Made by a program: the position numbers and the translations under genes. Under the pieces are notes generated by a model, which was not told the origin of the DNA, ran no database searches, and saw nothing but the letters and a program-made list of their open reading frames with translations. From Bugula neritina (Eukaryota > Bryozoa > Gymnolaemata > Cheilostomatida > Bugulidae): a DNA stretch of 64,000 bases. The stretch is taken from assembly GCA_964035545.1 (NCBI GenBank), contig OZ037770.1:15598642-15662641 (forward strand). Direction: 5' to 3'. Every line of letters starts with the position of its first letter. The stretch's first letter is position 1. This document shows positions 1-23,353 of this stretch, in pieces.

Positions 1-633
1 TTCCCCCTCATATGGTTCTAGGCTAGCCCTGTCCTTGGCACTGAGAGTGTCGAAGAGACGTCGACTCAGTAGATTTGTGGTACACCCAGTATCCAACAGG
101 AATGTGGCAGCTTTACCAGCAATTTTGCCGGGGAGGAAATAGCTGCTTCCATATGGCTGGGCGCTCACTGAGCGATTTGTCTCTTGAGGCGACACCTCAT
201 GTGCATGGAATTGGGGATGCACCTGTGCTTTTCGGTTGCGAGGGGGTCGTCGACGTTGCATGGGCGGGCAGGGTACGTCTCGGTCTCGCTCACACACGGG
301 CGGCCGAGTGAATTCTCGGACTGATGCTCGTGTGGGCAACCGAGGAAAATCCCTGTTGTGCTCCCATTCGTCGTTCACTCCCTCATCAAGCAAACCTTCA
401 AAGCGGTTTTTGAGTGCCCAAGCCGGAGGTATTGGTGGGCCTTGCGGCCGACTCACTCTCCTTGGGACTTGCCACTCTGGCGAAGGCGGCCTCCTCACCC
501 GATGGGGTGGGGGCCGTAGCCTTTGCCTTGGGGGGTTAAACTCGGGCCCATGGTAGGCGGAAGTTACCGTGGGCCGTCGCTGTTTAACCGCCTCCCACTG
601 CCGCGGGGGCAACTTCGTAGGAAGTGCCCACCA
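1..633 (-). CDS. pol: Pol N terminus with retropepsin (partial, leaves window)
   Basis: The minus-strand frame opens after a TAG at 634-636 and stays open to position 1. It is in the -1 frame relative to gag and overlaps it at 564-633. A charged linker of about 160 codons is followed by a retroviral-type aspartic protease: the active-site segment FLLDTGCTTNLLSRR lies at about positions 54-98, with DTG as the catalytic triad of one monomer. The same protease segment, with DSG, occurs in the two other Ty3 copies. Reverse transcriptase and integrase would lie beyond the window edge. Confidence 0.8.
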
Positions 634-1433
634 CTACCACAGCCCCAGCATACGGGGCCGCGCCTGTCGGCGACAGCTACCGACGACCTCTTGGGTCTCT
701 CGGCTGTCGCCTGCTGGCGCAGTTGCCTGAACTCGGCGAGCAGTTCTCGAATCAAGCTCGTGGTTAAGCTAGATTCGTCTGCTGCTGCCGCTGCGACTTG
801 TACAGCTGTCTTCGTTGACGACGTCGACACGTCGTCTGCCCCGACTTGCTGTACTGTCGCGCCAGGTCGACTTGCACTGTCGGCTTGGAAATAGGCATTC
901 CCAAGCCTTAGAGCTCTCTCCATAGTCTCAACTTCGGCCACCAGCAGATGCTGTTTAAGACCGAGGTTGTTAATAGACTGGAGGAATGCATCCAGTGCTA
1001 GGCTCTGTCGACCATCGGCAGGCAAGTCGCTGTAAGCAACTTGTGCCAGTTGTTCGACTACGGTAGCGTGCTCTCGCAGATTGGTCTTAGGATTTCTCCT
1101 AAGACTCTGCAGTTGCACGCGAGCATCTCGAGCGGTTAATCCAAACCTAGCTCGTATTGCTTCAAATATGTCACCGACATTCTGGCTTATCCCATAGGGT
1201 TTAGCCGGCCCTGTCAGACACAACCGCAGCTGGATCAGAGTAACCCTGTTCGGCCATCCGCAGATGTCCGCCACATCACTGAACTCAGTGATGAATTGCT
1301 CCACATCTTCTTCTCCAGAGAAGGTGGGAGCCCGCAAGTGGTACCTGTCCATAGGCAGCGCTGGGCCGCCTATGTGATCCTCCTCCATTGCTGCTGGCTC
1401 CTGTCGGGGCGCGTCGACGACTTCGTCGGCCAT
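564..1433 (-). CDS. gag: Ty3/gypsy Gag polyprotein
   Basis: This 289-codon ORF starts 37 bases after the primer-binding site. Residues of about 30-190 form the helical capsid-like region, recognisable by homology with the gag at 34240-35085 (for example the segments APTFSGEEDVEQFI and FEAIRARFGL). Near the C terminus a CCHC zinc knuckle of the form C-x2-C-x4-H-x4-C is visible (CWGCGSGGHFLRSC), the usual nucleic-acid-binding motif of Gag. The product would assemble the intracellular particle that packages the element RNA. Its 3' end overlaps the pol frame by about 70 bases in the -1 register. Confidence 0.88.
   Translation of the reverse strand: MADEVVDAPRQEPAAMEEDHIGGPALPMDRYHLRAPTFSGEEDVEQFITEFSDVADICGWPNRVTLIQLRLCLTGPAKPYGISQNVGDIFEAIRARFGLTARDARVQLQSLRRNPKTNLREHATVVEQLAQVAYSDLPADGRQSLALDAFLQSINNLGLKQHLLVAEVETMERALRLGNAYFQADSASRPGATVQQVGADDVSTSSTKTAVQVAAAAADESSLTTSLIRELLAEFRQLRQQATAERPKRSSVAVADRRGPVCWGCGSGGHFLRSCPRGSGRRLNSDGPR
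582..588 (-). promoter_or_regulatory. Candidate -1 frameshift heptamer in gag-pol overlap
   Basis: Inside the overlap the minus strand reads GTTAAAC with the gag codons divided as G-TTA-AAC. This heptamer type is known as a -1 slippery site in nidoviruses. Position and frame fit, but I did not test for a stimulatory pseudoknot downstream. Confidence 0.4.
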
Positions 1434-1469
1434 CTTACTCCCTGACTAGGGGCATTTGTATTAAGTGAG

Positions 1470-1487
1470 ATCCCACCGCTGCCACCA
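1470..1487 (-). promoter_or_regulatory. Primer-binding site matching tRNA-Leu
   Basis: The minus-strand sequence TGGTGGCAGCGGTGGGAT is the reverse complement of a tRNA 3' end of the animal tRNA-Leu(AAG) type including CCA. It starts one base after the LTR. The identical 18-mer occurs at 34175-34192 in the second element. Confidence 0.8.
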
Positions 1488-1488
1488 G

Positions 1489-1813
1489 TGTAGTGAATTT
1501 TGCCAGTTCACTATTATTATGTGTGGGTCTACTTAAACAAAGCCACTGCGACAGGTTGTTTACGATAAGATACTTTATTATTTACACAAATACAAGAACG
1601 TTATTTACTGCTATAGCATGAATAGAAAACGATTACATAATTAGTGAGCTTTAATACACAACTGCTCTAAATGAAGTCCCAAGCTGCTCTGCCGGCTAGC
1701 TACTCAGCGCACTGCAACTACGAGTAGCTAGCTCCACCTGCTATCAATTAGTGTCACTGTCCTGATTGGTGGCTACTAATGGTGCCACTACTGTCCATAG
1801 TTACACTCCGACA
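1489..1813 (-). repeat. 5' LTR of the minus-strand Ty3/gypsy element
   Basis: On the minus strand the segment begins TGTCGGAGTG and ends CACTACA, giving TG...CA termini. One base separates its end from the primer-binding site. The right boundary is inferred from the TG dinucleotide because the second LTR is not in the window, so it may be off by a few bases. Confidence 0.65.
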
Positions 1814-2034
1814 GTGTCGAACTCACAAGATACATAAAACAATATAGAGTAAACCTTTTCGATTAATACCATAATACTTGCACCACTAAAATCTATCACA
1901 ATATTAATATAATAGAAGAATTACTCATTAAATTTATATGTATACTTAATTATACTAATACATGTACTTATACTGCATATTAATTATATTATGTTAGTAG
2001 ATAGAATTATATACATGTCTGTTATATATTACAG
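1814..2034. other. AT-rich flank between retrotransposon and LRR exon
   Basis: No coding exon is visible here apart from the polypyrimidine/AG acceptor just before 2035. Any 5' exons of the LRR gene must lie further left, behind the retrotransposon. Confidence 0.5.
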
Positions 2035-13311
<11,277 letters not shown>

Positions 13312-13742
13312 TATACACGTTATGGTATATTATGTTGTATATTCACAGGTTTAAGTAGTTTAGCTGGTGAATATACTCGTATATGCTATAGTGGTTAGTT
13401 TACATTATATACTTCACAAGATACCAGAAACATTTCATACTATACGTTTACCTGTGTACCATGGTAATATCACTTTAATGAAACTAATAGTTACTCTATA
13501 TATATATATTATAGCCTTCATGCATGTGTATTACATATACAGATATACAGTTTAGTATAATGTAGTATATTATTCTCATGTTATTCATATAAAATTCTAT
13601 ACGACGTTCTATAGTTATGGCAGTGCTGTATTTCATAAAGTATTTTATTTTAGCTTAATATCTTTTTTATGGATATGAGCAGCTTGCATTAGCTAGTTAC
13701 TGTGTTATTAGTCGACTTGATTTTATTTATATTCTACACGCA

Positions 13743-13835
13743 ATATCCTATACTACATATATCCTATACTACATATATCCTATACTACATATATCCTATA
13801 CTACATATATCCTATACTACATATATCCTATACTC
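13743..13835. repeat. 16-bp minisatellite
   Basis: About six copies of atatcctatactacat, in the intergenic region after the caspase gene. Confidence 0.92.
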
Positions 13836-14157
13836 AAATACACTAAATTCACATCCAGATAATCAAATCCTGATGCAATGAATATACTTACTGCTTTTCT
13901 AGAAATACCATGAAGATAGATATAGTATTATACATTTCAGCAAGATGAGAAAATAACTCCTAAACTGACTATATATTAGTGAAGTAGCAAATAATGCACC
14001 ACTAAATACACAGAGCAACTTCTCATAATAACTCCAATAGTCTTATCATAGTCTGCACTGTATGTATGTATTCAGAATCAGTTCTCTTAGTCTACTCTTC
14101 TGTCACTCTACTCTATTTATATGCTACATCATCTGCAAGTGTCCACACAGCTGCTAG

Positions 14158-14420
14158 TTTACTGCTCTGTTGCTAGGTGACTACACGTCTGCTAGGTGAC
14201 TGCTCTGTTGCTAGGTTACTGTACTGTTGTTAGGTTACTGTACTGTTGCTAGTTTACTATACTGTTGCTAGTTTACTATACTGTTGCTAGGGTACTACAC
14301 TGTTGCTAGGGTACTACACTGTTGCTAGGTGACTACACTGTTGCTAAGTGACTGTGCTGTTACTAGGTGATTATACTGTTGCTATGTTACTGTACTGTTG
14401 CTAAGTTACTGTGCTGTGAC
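14158..14420. repeat. Degenerate 18-20 bp minisatellite
   Basis: Repeats of ctgttgctaggtgactaca with drifting bases and lengths; roughly 14 units. Confidence 0.85.
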
Positions 14421-14780
14421 TGCACTATTAATACATGACTATTTTTGCTAAGTGACAGTAGATTTGCTAACTAACTCATAGACTTACATAAATACAACTG
14501 ATGATCAAGTTTATAAGAGATGCACAACATATACTGCAAGTTTTTGATGAAGCACACATTAAATTATTATGCACTTATCAATGCTACTAATTTGAATTCT
14601 AAGGCATAGACAGAGGTATCTAGTTATGCAGTAGAAATAGATGTGAGTTACAGATTTTTAAGCCACAGGGTTTTTTGAAGCTGTGCAAGTATAAAGTTGA
14701 TTGTGTGACACAGGAATATCAAGTTTTATTATACGAAATACTCGTGTAAAACTCACACCAGAATGAAGTATATAGGTACT

Positions 14781-15176
14781 GGTGTAATGATACTATAGTG
14801 TAAGTATAGCTGGTAGAATAATACTATAGTGTTAGTATAACTGGTAGAATAATACTGAATAGTGTAAGTATAGCTGGTAGAATGATACTGTATAGTGTTA
14901 GTATAACTGGTAGAATAATACTGTATAATGTAAGTATAGCTGGTAGAATAATACTGTAGTGTAAGTATAGCTGGTAGAATAATACTGTATAGTGTAAGTA
15001 TAGCTGGTAGAATAATACTGTATAGTGTAAGTATAGCTGGTAGAATGATACTGTATAGTGTAAGTATAGCTGGTAGAATAATACTGTATAGTGTAAGTAT
15101 AGCTAGTAGAATAATACTGTATAGTGTAAGTATAGCTGGTAGAATAATACTATAGTGTAAGTATATAGCTAGTAGA
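14781..15176. repeat. 32-35 bp minisatellite (copy A)
   Basis: Units of the form gtgtaagtatagctggta followed by gaataatactgtata, about 12 copies. The same unit forms the array at 25684-26085, and the flanks of the two arrays are also related. Confidence 0.93.
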
Positions 15177-15867
15177 AGGAGATGTTTTCTAGAGTAGAAT
15201 TATATGTATAGATAAAAAGCACCTTGTGATACCTGTCATCTCAAAGTGTCAGTAGCATCAGTACATCTTTCAAATGCTCAACTCAAATATTACATCCTGC
15301 CAAACCACAAATAATAAAGGTGATATATTTTAATCAGTCTGTGAGCTTTTTTACCAAATGTGACCATTATTTGATTTTAAATGCCAAAATAATTAACAGG
15401 CCTTTGTGAATCATAACTATTCTAACTTGAGATGTTGCACCTACACAGATGAGAAAACATCCAGTTGTTGATAACAATGACCAAGTGCTAAAGTTGAATA
15501 GTCGGAAATTTGAAAAGAAAGTGGACAGATATTGGGGGAAAATGAATAGTTAGTGATAATTGGCTTTGCAAAGGCTTTTTTACTTGAATGACTTTGAATT
15601 CGAAACACGAATGAGAATTCATTTATAAGAAACAACCACACTCAACTGCTTTAGTGCCTGGCAATCTGATAAGCCGATGAAAAGTTTTTTTAGCAACAAA
15701 TAAATTATCATATTCTGCTTTACTGCTATGTCAAGCTGTACTGTGTTCAGTGTATTGTAATATTTTAGTTGGCAAATTTTTACTGTCTAGAAATTTGACA
15801 GAGATCTGTAGGTACGTATAAACTACTTATATTAGCTGCATATGCCTCTCCATATGTAAGATATCAC

Positions 15868-16050
15868 ATTGATATTCAGTGATTACGTTGATATTCAGTG
15901 TATTATGTTGATATTCAGTGTAATATGTTGATATTCAGTGTATTATGTTGATATCCAGTGTATTATGTTGATATATTCAGTGTATTATGTTGATATTTAG
16001 TGTATTATGTTGATACTCAGTGTATTATGTTGATATTCAGTGTATTATTA
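15868..16050. repeat. 20-bp minisatellite
   Basis: About nine copies of ttgatattcagtgtattatg. It lies inside segmental copy A but is absent from copy B, so it expanded after they separated. Confidence 0.9.
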
Positions 16051-16615
16051 TTATAAAGCTAACTGGTTAAGCATACCACACTCAACCAGTCTGTAGGTAG
16101 TATAGCTAAGATATATATATAGGATTATTGGCTAATACTGCATAATTAAAAAGCAGCAGAATTCCTCAACACTTAGCAAGTAGGTCAAGTCTCTAAGCAG
16201 TTGTTTGAATGTGAGAATAGAGTTGTCTATTTGGATCTATTTTCAAAGAGTATAACGTCTTCATCAACACAATAGCCAATGGTCACCTTTGGTCAGTGGT
16301 CCTGCACAATAGCCAATATAGCTAAGTTAAATGTTGAGATGCACAGATAAGCATTCTAGTCAGTATTGAAAACAATGCCTCCTATTCATCTGCATTTTTT
16401 AAGTTAAAATTATTGCTAAACCTCATTCACTGTCAAAGTATTATTTCTATTGCATGGCATGCCTTTTGTTCTCAGGTAGACATAGCTTGTAATGTGATCA
16501 TGTGACCCTGTATATATAAGACAGGTACCAGCTACCTATATAGCAAGGTTGTGCTATATAACTATATTGAGTGAGCTACTCTATATTCCAGCTATATCAT
16601 GTATATATACATTAC

Positions 16616-16616
<1 letters not shown>

Positions 16617-16680
<64 letters not shown>
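16617..16680. repeat. (TA)n microsatellite
   Basis: About 63 bases of uninterrupted TA next to the gag fragment that follows. Confidence 0.97.
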
Positions 16681-16682
<2 letters not shown>

Positions 16683-16764
16683 TTTCTGGTACGCTGTTTA
16701 ACTTTACACTGTCCATCTTCTCATTAACTTCAACTTGCAGTGCAACATCTATCACTGCTTGAAG

Positions 16765-17217
16765 CTAGGATTGCTCTTCTGTTGCCATAGCAGTTATCCT
16801 CTCTCTGATTGTCTTACTTTGCACCCCTATTCTAAATTGTTCAGGCAAATTATCATGTAGCACATTCCCAAACTCACATGATCTAGCTTGTGCCCTCAGT
16901 CTAGCTACGAAGTCTGTCACGGATTTATTTGATGCTAGTCTCTTGACTTCTCTAAGCCTCGCCCTCTCAACCATTTTATTTGCCACTGTACCACAATGTC
17001 TCTTCAGCTGCTGTACTAGATTGTCATAGCTGACATCCTGTGGCATCTCTGGTGATACTAAGTCTGTCAAAGTATCATATTGACTCTCTGAAAGTCCCAT
17101 AATCAGTACATGCTTCTTCAAGTCAGCATCTGTCTTGTGTATAAGAAAGTAACTTTCTTACCTCTGCATATAATGTTTTATCTTCCCACTAAACTGCGCT
17201 ATAGATCCAGTAGCCAT
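16765..17217 (-). pseudogene. Gag fragment of a Ty3-type retrotransposon
   Basis: The minus strand starts at an ATG (17217) and reads a gag-like sequence with one in-frame stop near 17160, then an open stretch 17121-16765. Recognisable features are the capsid-like pattern DNLVQQLKRHCGTVANKMVERARL, shortened here to motifs such as ERARLREVKRL and TDFVARLRAQARSCEFG, and PEQFRIGVQSKTIRERI. It differs from the gag of the other Ty3 elements in the window. No LTR or pol accompanies it, so it is an isolated fragment about 290 bases upstream of the transporter gene. Confidence 0.7.
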
Positions 17218-17506
17218 TCTAAAATCTTGAGCTGCCACTTTTGCATTATTCTCGTCACCAATTTTATGTTGTGTTAAGTTGCTGTTATTATATTTATGCT
17301 GTAGAGACCACTCTCGGTTGAGGACTAACACTATCCCCTTATTTGCATGTAGATATTCATGTTATATACATGCAGAGCATGACATCATACAGTTGCCAAA
17401 CATTATCTGATTCGTGCAGTAATAACAAAGAACTTTATTGCATGCTGTAAACACTCAAAACATTACAGTTATAACCATTACTAGTTCCTGTGTCAGTCCT
17501 GTTGAA

Positions 17507-20500
17507 ATGCTCGAGTCAGAAGAGCAGGAACTCAAAGGTCTGCTAGAGGAAGAAGACACTGACACAGAAAAACCATTAGGGAAGGAAACTGGTTATAGCC
17601 TGAGCAAGTGTAGAGAATACCTGCTATTAGGCGTCTTGCTATTCTCTCAGTTTGTGGCGTTGTGCACTGACACTTTCTTGTTCCCTTTCTTTCCTCAAGA
17701 AGCAAAGAGCAAAGGGTTATCTTATGTGGAGATTGGAATTGTTTTCAGTTCTTTTGAGTTTGCCAGATTTGTGACCGCACCAGTCTTGGGATATCTGGTA
17801 ATATTCATGTTTACATACAGTAGTTACCGCAGCGTCACCTTATTTTAACTTGAAAGCGATTTTAAATATATACTACACGTTTTGACATTATATAAGAACA
17901 AACTATTGATATGCTATATAAGAAACATTTTGTCTGTGTCAATGTGCATAGACGTGCATACGTTTACTATTGCTGAGCTCATGCAGCAGTTATGAAGTTA
18001 ATCAAATTTTGTTGTAAATCTATGCTTTGGTTACGTACAAGTGATATTTAGTGTGCAATGCAACTGATTCATATGTTTAACAAGTTCACTCTGTTGATTA
18101 GGAATTGAAGGTATAAAGTTGTCAAGAATTTGCCAATTCCATATCAACTCAGATGTACATATCAACTCCTTGATTAGTGGTAGCCTGACAGTCATAATGT
18201 GATGCAAAACCTTGTGTATTGTAAAACTGTTTTTTATATTTCTATGGTGCACTGAGATAAAAGTCTCGAAAATCTTATGATTTACTTTTTAGTTTAATTG
18301 GATAAGCCCAAGAACAGCATGCCTAGCAGGTACAGCACTATCGGCAGTCTCGTGCATATCTTTTGGGTAAACAACTATAATAATAAAACAATAGCTTATA
18401 TTTAGTTTCCAAGTTCATTGAAGTAGTTGCAGTGAAATATTTTGCCCAAAAAAGTTAGTTGTTAATCAACAATAATTAATTAATACTTAATTAGCATTGA
18501 TAATTGCATATCTAATGTCCCATAAGGTCTGCTGTGTCAAGTGATCATGAGGTCATAGTTTTAAAAGTGTTTTTATTTTAGGAAAACTTTCAGTGAAGCA
18601 ACTTAATTATCAGAATGAGATGAATTGATATAAACACACGGTGTTATAGAGCAAGTCTTCCTTCTGCTTATATACTTATGTCCTTTAAATTTTATGCATG
18701 ATTTTTGAAGTTTATTTCCACTGTAACAGGAAGACCAATATGCAAATAAATTTTTATTATTGTTTTATTGCGAGTGTGTTTTGAATAATTTTTGTAGGTT
18801 ATAATTTAAGTTGTAGTTTAATAATTATTGCAAAGGCAATAAACAACTAACTTATGTTTCAGTGCTACAACATATGCACCAAATCAGATGCTTCTTCCAC
18901 TTTGTATAACTATCAGAATTCTAGCTGGAAGTGCTTCAGCAAGTCTTACAGTGTCTGTGATGACAATTCTACTTAAACACACAACATTCCAGACCAGTAC
19001 AGTTGTGGTAAGTACTGTATATCATTTCCCAATAGTACAGTTGTGGTAATTAAGTATAATTGTATATTATTTCACAATAGTAAAGTTGTGGTAAGTATTG
19101 TATATAATTACTATCCCTGATATATAGTTGAGATGAGAACTAAATGAACACAACTGTAGAGATGCTTAGGCATTTTTTCCTTAATTAATACATGCAGTTT
19201 AATCACCGTTAAACCCAACGTTTAAATATGATATTTCTTTAGCTGAATATTTACAAGCAGTTTATGAAAACTAGGTTATTTGGTATGATAGAATGCCTCT
19301 CTCCGAACATTCTATATTAAAGCTCATTTATGTTTGCCTTAGGGCTTTGTAGAGATGATACAAGGGGGAGGGTACGCAGCTGGACCTGCCCTAGGAGCAG
19401 CTTTACAGCAGGTGAAGTTATCAAGCAGTTGTTGTAGTCTGCATATATTCTACCATACGGCATGTGCAGCATTGCTGTAGGTATTTTTGCCTCCTAACTT
19501 GTTGTAATGTTATAGACTTTTGTGTTTCAGTCAGCATATCATGTGTCTAATTGTTATATTTCATATTATATCATGTATTTTATTGTTGTATACTATATAT
19601 ACTGGAGAGAAATATTGTACATGATATATATATATATATAATAATATTTCATATCTCTTTCCAAATAATAGCTAACTGTGAATGGCCCACATGTGCACAC
19701 ATATGCACTATAAGAATCTTACGCACACGCACACGCACGCACACAATATATTTTGCATTACTAATTAGGTCTTAATCTCTCAATATCTTTTTTGTGAGCT
19801 TTAAACCACAAGGTTTCTAATGATATATCTTTTAATTGAATTTGGACAGCTCTGTCAATTGCTTGTCTATTTATAGATTGGAGGATACAGCTGTATGTTC
19901 TGGACACTGGGTGGTCTAATTGGTGTCTCATGTCTCTTACAGATATTTATTCTTTCAACAAATGGTATGTAGTCCAAGGAAGTGTATATTCAAACACCTT
20001 ATTGTGTCTTATTCTGTGTGTTAATAGTTGATAAAATCAAAGCAGCTAAATATTCTTTTGATGCCTCCCACGAATTAATGAAATGTTTAGCCATGTTGGC
20101 AGTCATATAAAATTTCTTCAAGTTAATAGCAATTTTTATGAATATCTACAATATATCAACCTAAATTGATTTGTAATGTCAAGCACAATTATGTTCTTAT
20201 ATTGTAACATTTGGGCTTATAAAAACTTTGGTTTTATAAGCAAATATGCCTAGCAATAGATTTAAAGTATTATATAGTATTTGGATAAGTATACATGGAT
20301 CATTCTACCAGCTGCTCTAATTTCCTTTCAAACTGTGTAGTTTATATTGAATATTGCTAAGTTGTGGTATTGACAATTATTAATAAATTAGATTTAAATT
20401 CATGATAATTTGTATGAATAATAACATTTTTTTAAAAACAAGTTGTCAGGAGTTTCTAGTAATTTAAACAATCGAAAATTATGAGTGTAAAGTTTATAGT

Positions 20501-23280
20501 TTGCCTAATTAAATATTGTTCAGAATAATTAATTTCCATTCGTAATAGCATCGTATTGTGTAGAGCTTCATTGGCAAATTAGATTTTGTGGTAGATATGA
20601 TAGATACATGTTTTTAATTATATATAAACGTAACAACTTCTTTTTCAGATCGTAATTATACAAATAATTTAAAAATCTGTTTTTCAAACTTTGTTTTAGT
20701 GAGTGAAAAGAAGCAACCAAACTCATCAGTAGCCATGATAAAGATACCGGGTGTTTTAGTCATGACTTTTCACTGCTTTATATTGAGTGTGCTTGCCAGT
20801 TCAAGATCTGCGGGGCTCAGCAACTTCTTGTCAGATTCTGTAAGTATAGCTGACGCAGGAATCAGCTGGTAAAGGCATGGTTTGTCTTGTAGAATAACAT
20901 GTGTATTATAAGAAACCAAAACCCAAACCATATCTTGTTCTCGTATCTGTGTAATTATATGGGAAAATTTATTATCTACTCAAACATTAATACAATTAAA
21001 ACCATCAAACATAGTTTATAGCATCAAAATAACTGTAGCCTTACATTAATAATCTTTTACCCCAAAACGCAATAGTTACCACTTTTGACTATAGTTATAA
21101 TAGTTTAGGTTAATTCTAATTAAAGCTTAGACTTACCATGTCACATAAAATATTTTACCACATTTATGACAAAGTTTTACAAAGAGCCTAAATTACTATT
21201 AGATTACTATAGTCTATTTTTTAAGATATTGCAATGATGTTTCAGACTTCAATCAAAATCACTTAAATTTTCAAAGTTTACCATATTAGACTAAGTGGAG
21301 TTTAATTTTTACTAAAAATTTTTCTGTAAAACTTTATTTACCCTGTGTGTCATAGTTATTAGGCTATAATTATAGCAATAAACAAGGTTGACATATTAGA
21401 GCTTAATTGAGCATTTGATGTCTTTATAGTTTGGCACTGATCCTGGAAATATTGGCTTGCTGTTTGGATTTTGGTCAACTTTGTATTTGATTGGATGCCC
21501 ACCAATGGCTAAACTAATCAACAAGGTAACAATTGATGCTGAAATTAAGAAATTTGACATGCAAATATAAAACATAATTTGAATGAGTTGTTGTACTATT
21601 TTTATAACGAGTGTATCATTAATTATTCATCAGGATTAGATTATAATTGGGTATACTGCAATTAAAACATGCCACTCAAAAATTAAATGATGTTAAAGTA
21701 AGTTTAGGGGTTAGAGCATTTGCCTAGTGAACCAGCTAGCCTGGGCAAAGGCTATTGGTGATGTTAGGAAGAGCATCCAGTCATAGTTTCTCCTGTGCCT
21801 CATGTGAATAAGTTCTTAACCCGCATTAACAAAAACCCCTTCCTTCAAGGGTTTCTCACAAGGATAGCGACTATAAACTTGCGTGAGTGTTTAAGTAATT
21901 GTGTAATTGTGTATTTCAATAAAATATTTGGATGTTCTTCATTTGAATTTTAGCCAATTGCATTTGTTTTAACAAAAGTAGGGGAAACCTGGGTGATATG
22001 GGCCACTTAAGCCCACAGCCCATACTGACAATTGTTGATTGAAAATTAGTATTTCAACATGTGGGTGCTATCTCTACTAACATACAAACATAATTTGAAG
22101 CTCCTATACAGATGCTTGACTGAGCTATGATTGAAAATTGGTGGACCATATCACCCGGATATTTTTTGAAATTTCGGGTGATATGGGCCACCACAGACTC
22201 TGTCACATAAAGTCAGCTTTTTTTTGTGTTGAAAATGCATTTTGCTATATTAAAAAGTTATGTAAAACAATAGATCTGAAACAAGTGTGTAACAGCTTCT
22301 TTTAGTGTCTCCTAACCCCAAGCATTTCAAATATTTTTGGAAGAATATCTTGGCATCTAAAATACATTGCATGAATATGAATATTCCAAGTACACATTCT
22401 ATAGCAATTGGCTATAATGGTGTCTAATCAATATTTAAGGGTTTAATGTTTTAGCATTGTTTGAAATACTTGAGAAATTGTATTATTTCTCTCCAAAAAA
22501 GTATATGAAAAGAAAAATTCAATTCACTGAGTGATATGGTCCACGGTCCATATCACCCCTCAAGTGGCGGTCCATATCACCCAAAAATCATGTCACCAAA
22601 AATTTTGAATTCCTACAGAGAGTGGACAAGTATTATATATACTATTTAGGTATTTATACATACCCCCCTCCCACACATTATCTGTAGATACAGGCTCCTT
22701 ACTTCAGGTAATTTTTTTTAATGAAAATAGATCCACAAAAGTTGTGAAAAGTTATAAGAAAACGAGCAAAAAGAGAAAATGTGTCTTCATTTTCTAAGAC
22801 AAAGAGACAAGTTTGAAACATGTAAACAGGAAGTTAGATATTCCTATTTATAAACAATAAGACACTTTCCAACTTTCTGGTAACCTTGGATACTGCAAAA
22901 TATGCATGGTCCATATCACCCGGGTGGTTCATATCACCCAGGTTTTCCCTAAATTGAATTTTTATAAAAGTAAACCTTCTGCTTTATTAAACAATTATTT
23001 TTGGCAAATTGTATCTATTCCAAAAAGTTGTAGTTTTGCAAATTTTAGTTCCTGAACCATTTGTTATATAATTTGCTTTTCCAATAAACAACTTCTGTAG
23101 GGATTTATTTATACTCCGATGGTAATAGGCTGCTTGTCGTGTGTGTTCATTGATCTCTTCATCGGACCTTCACCACTTCTCAACTTCATATTTCATGGCA
23201 AACAGTAAGATTTTATGATGTTTCTGTATGTTTATATGTTTGCTTTATACTTTTGAGAGAATGCTGCATACATAATTTTT

Positions 23281-23353
<73 letters not shown>

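Larger units (their letters stand above)
1..1813 (-). mobile_element. Ty3/gypsy LTR retrotransposon, 5' portion (cut by window edge)
   Basis: Read on the minus strand the order is LTR (1813-1489), tRNA primer-binding site (1487-1470), gag (1433-564), then a pol frame that reaches the aspartic protease and runs out of the window at position 1. Gag, the protease start and the primer site all resemble the two decayed elements at 33.6-41.4 kb and 46.0-52.4 kb, so this belongs to a related lineage. Unlike those copies, its gag is open throughout, which suggests a younger insertion. The 3' LTR is outside the window, so LTR age and target-site duplication cannot be judged. Confidence 0.88.
14781..16550. 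repeat. Dispersed segmental repeat, copy A (minisatellite plus about 1.4 kb)
   Basis: After the minisatellite, single-copy-looking sequence such as caccttgtgatacctgtca, gactttgaattcgaaacacg and actcaaccagtctgtag occurs in the same order here and at 25684-27480. Divergence and indels are considerable. No coding frame is shared, so the unit is either an old duplication or an unidentified transposon. Confidence 0.75.
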
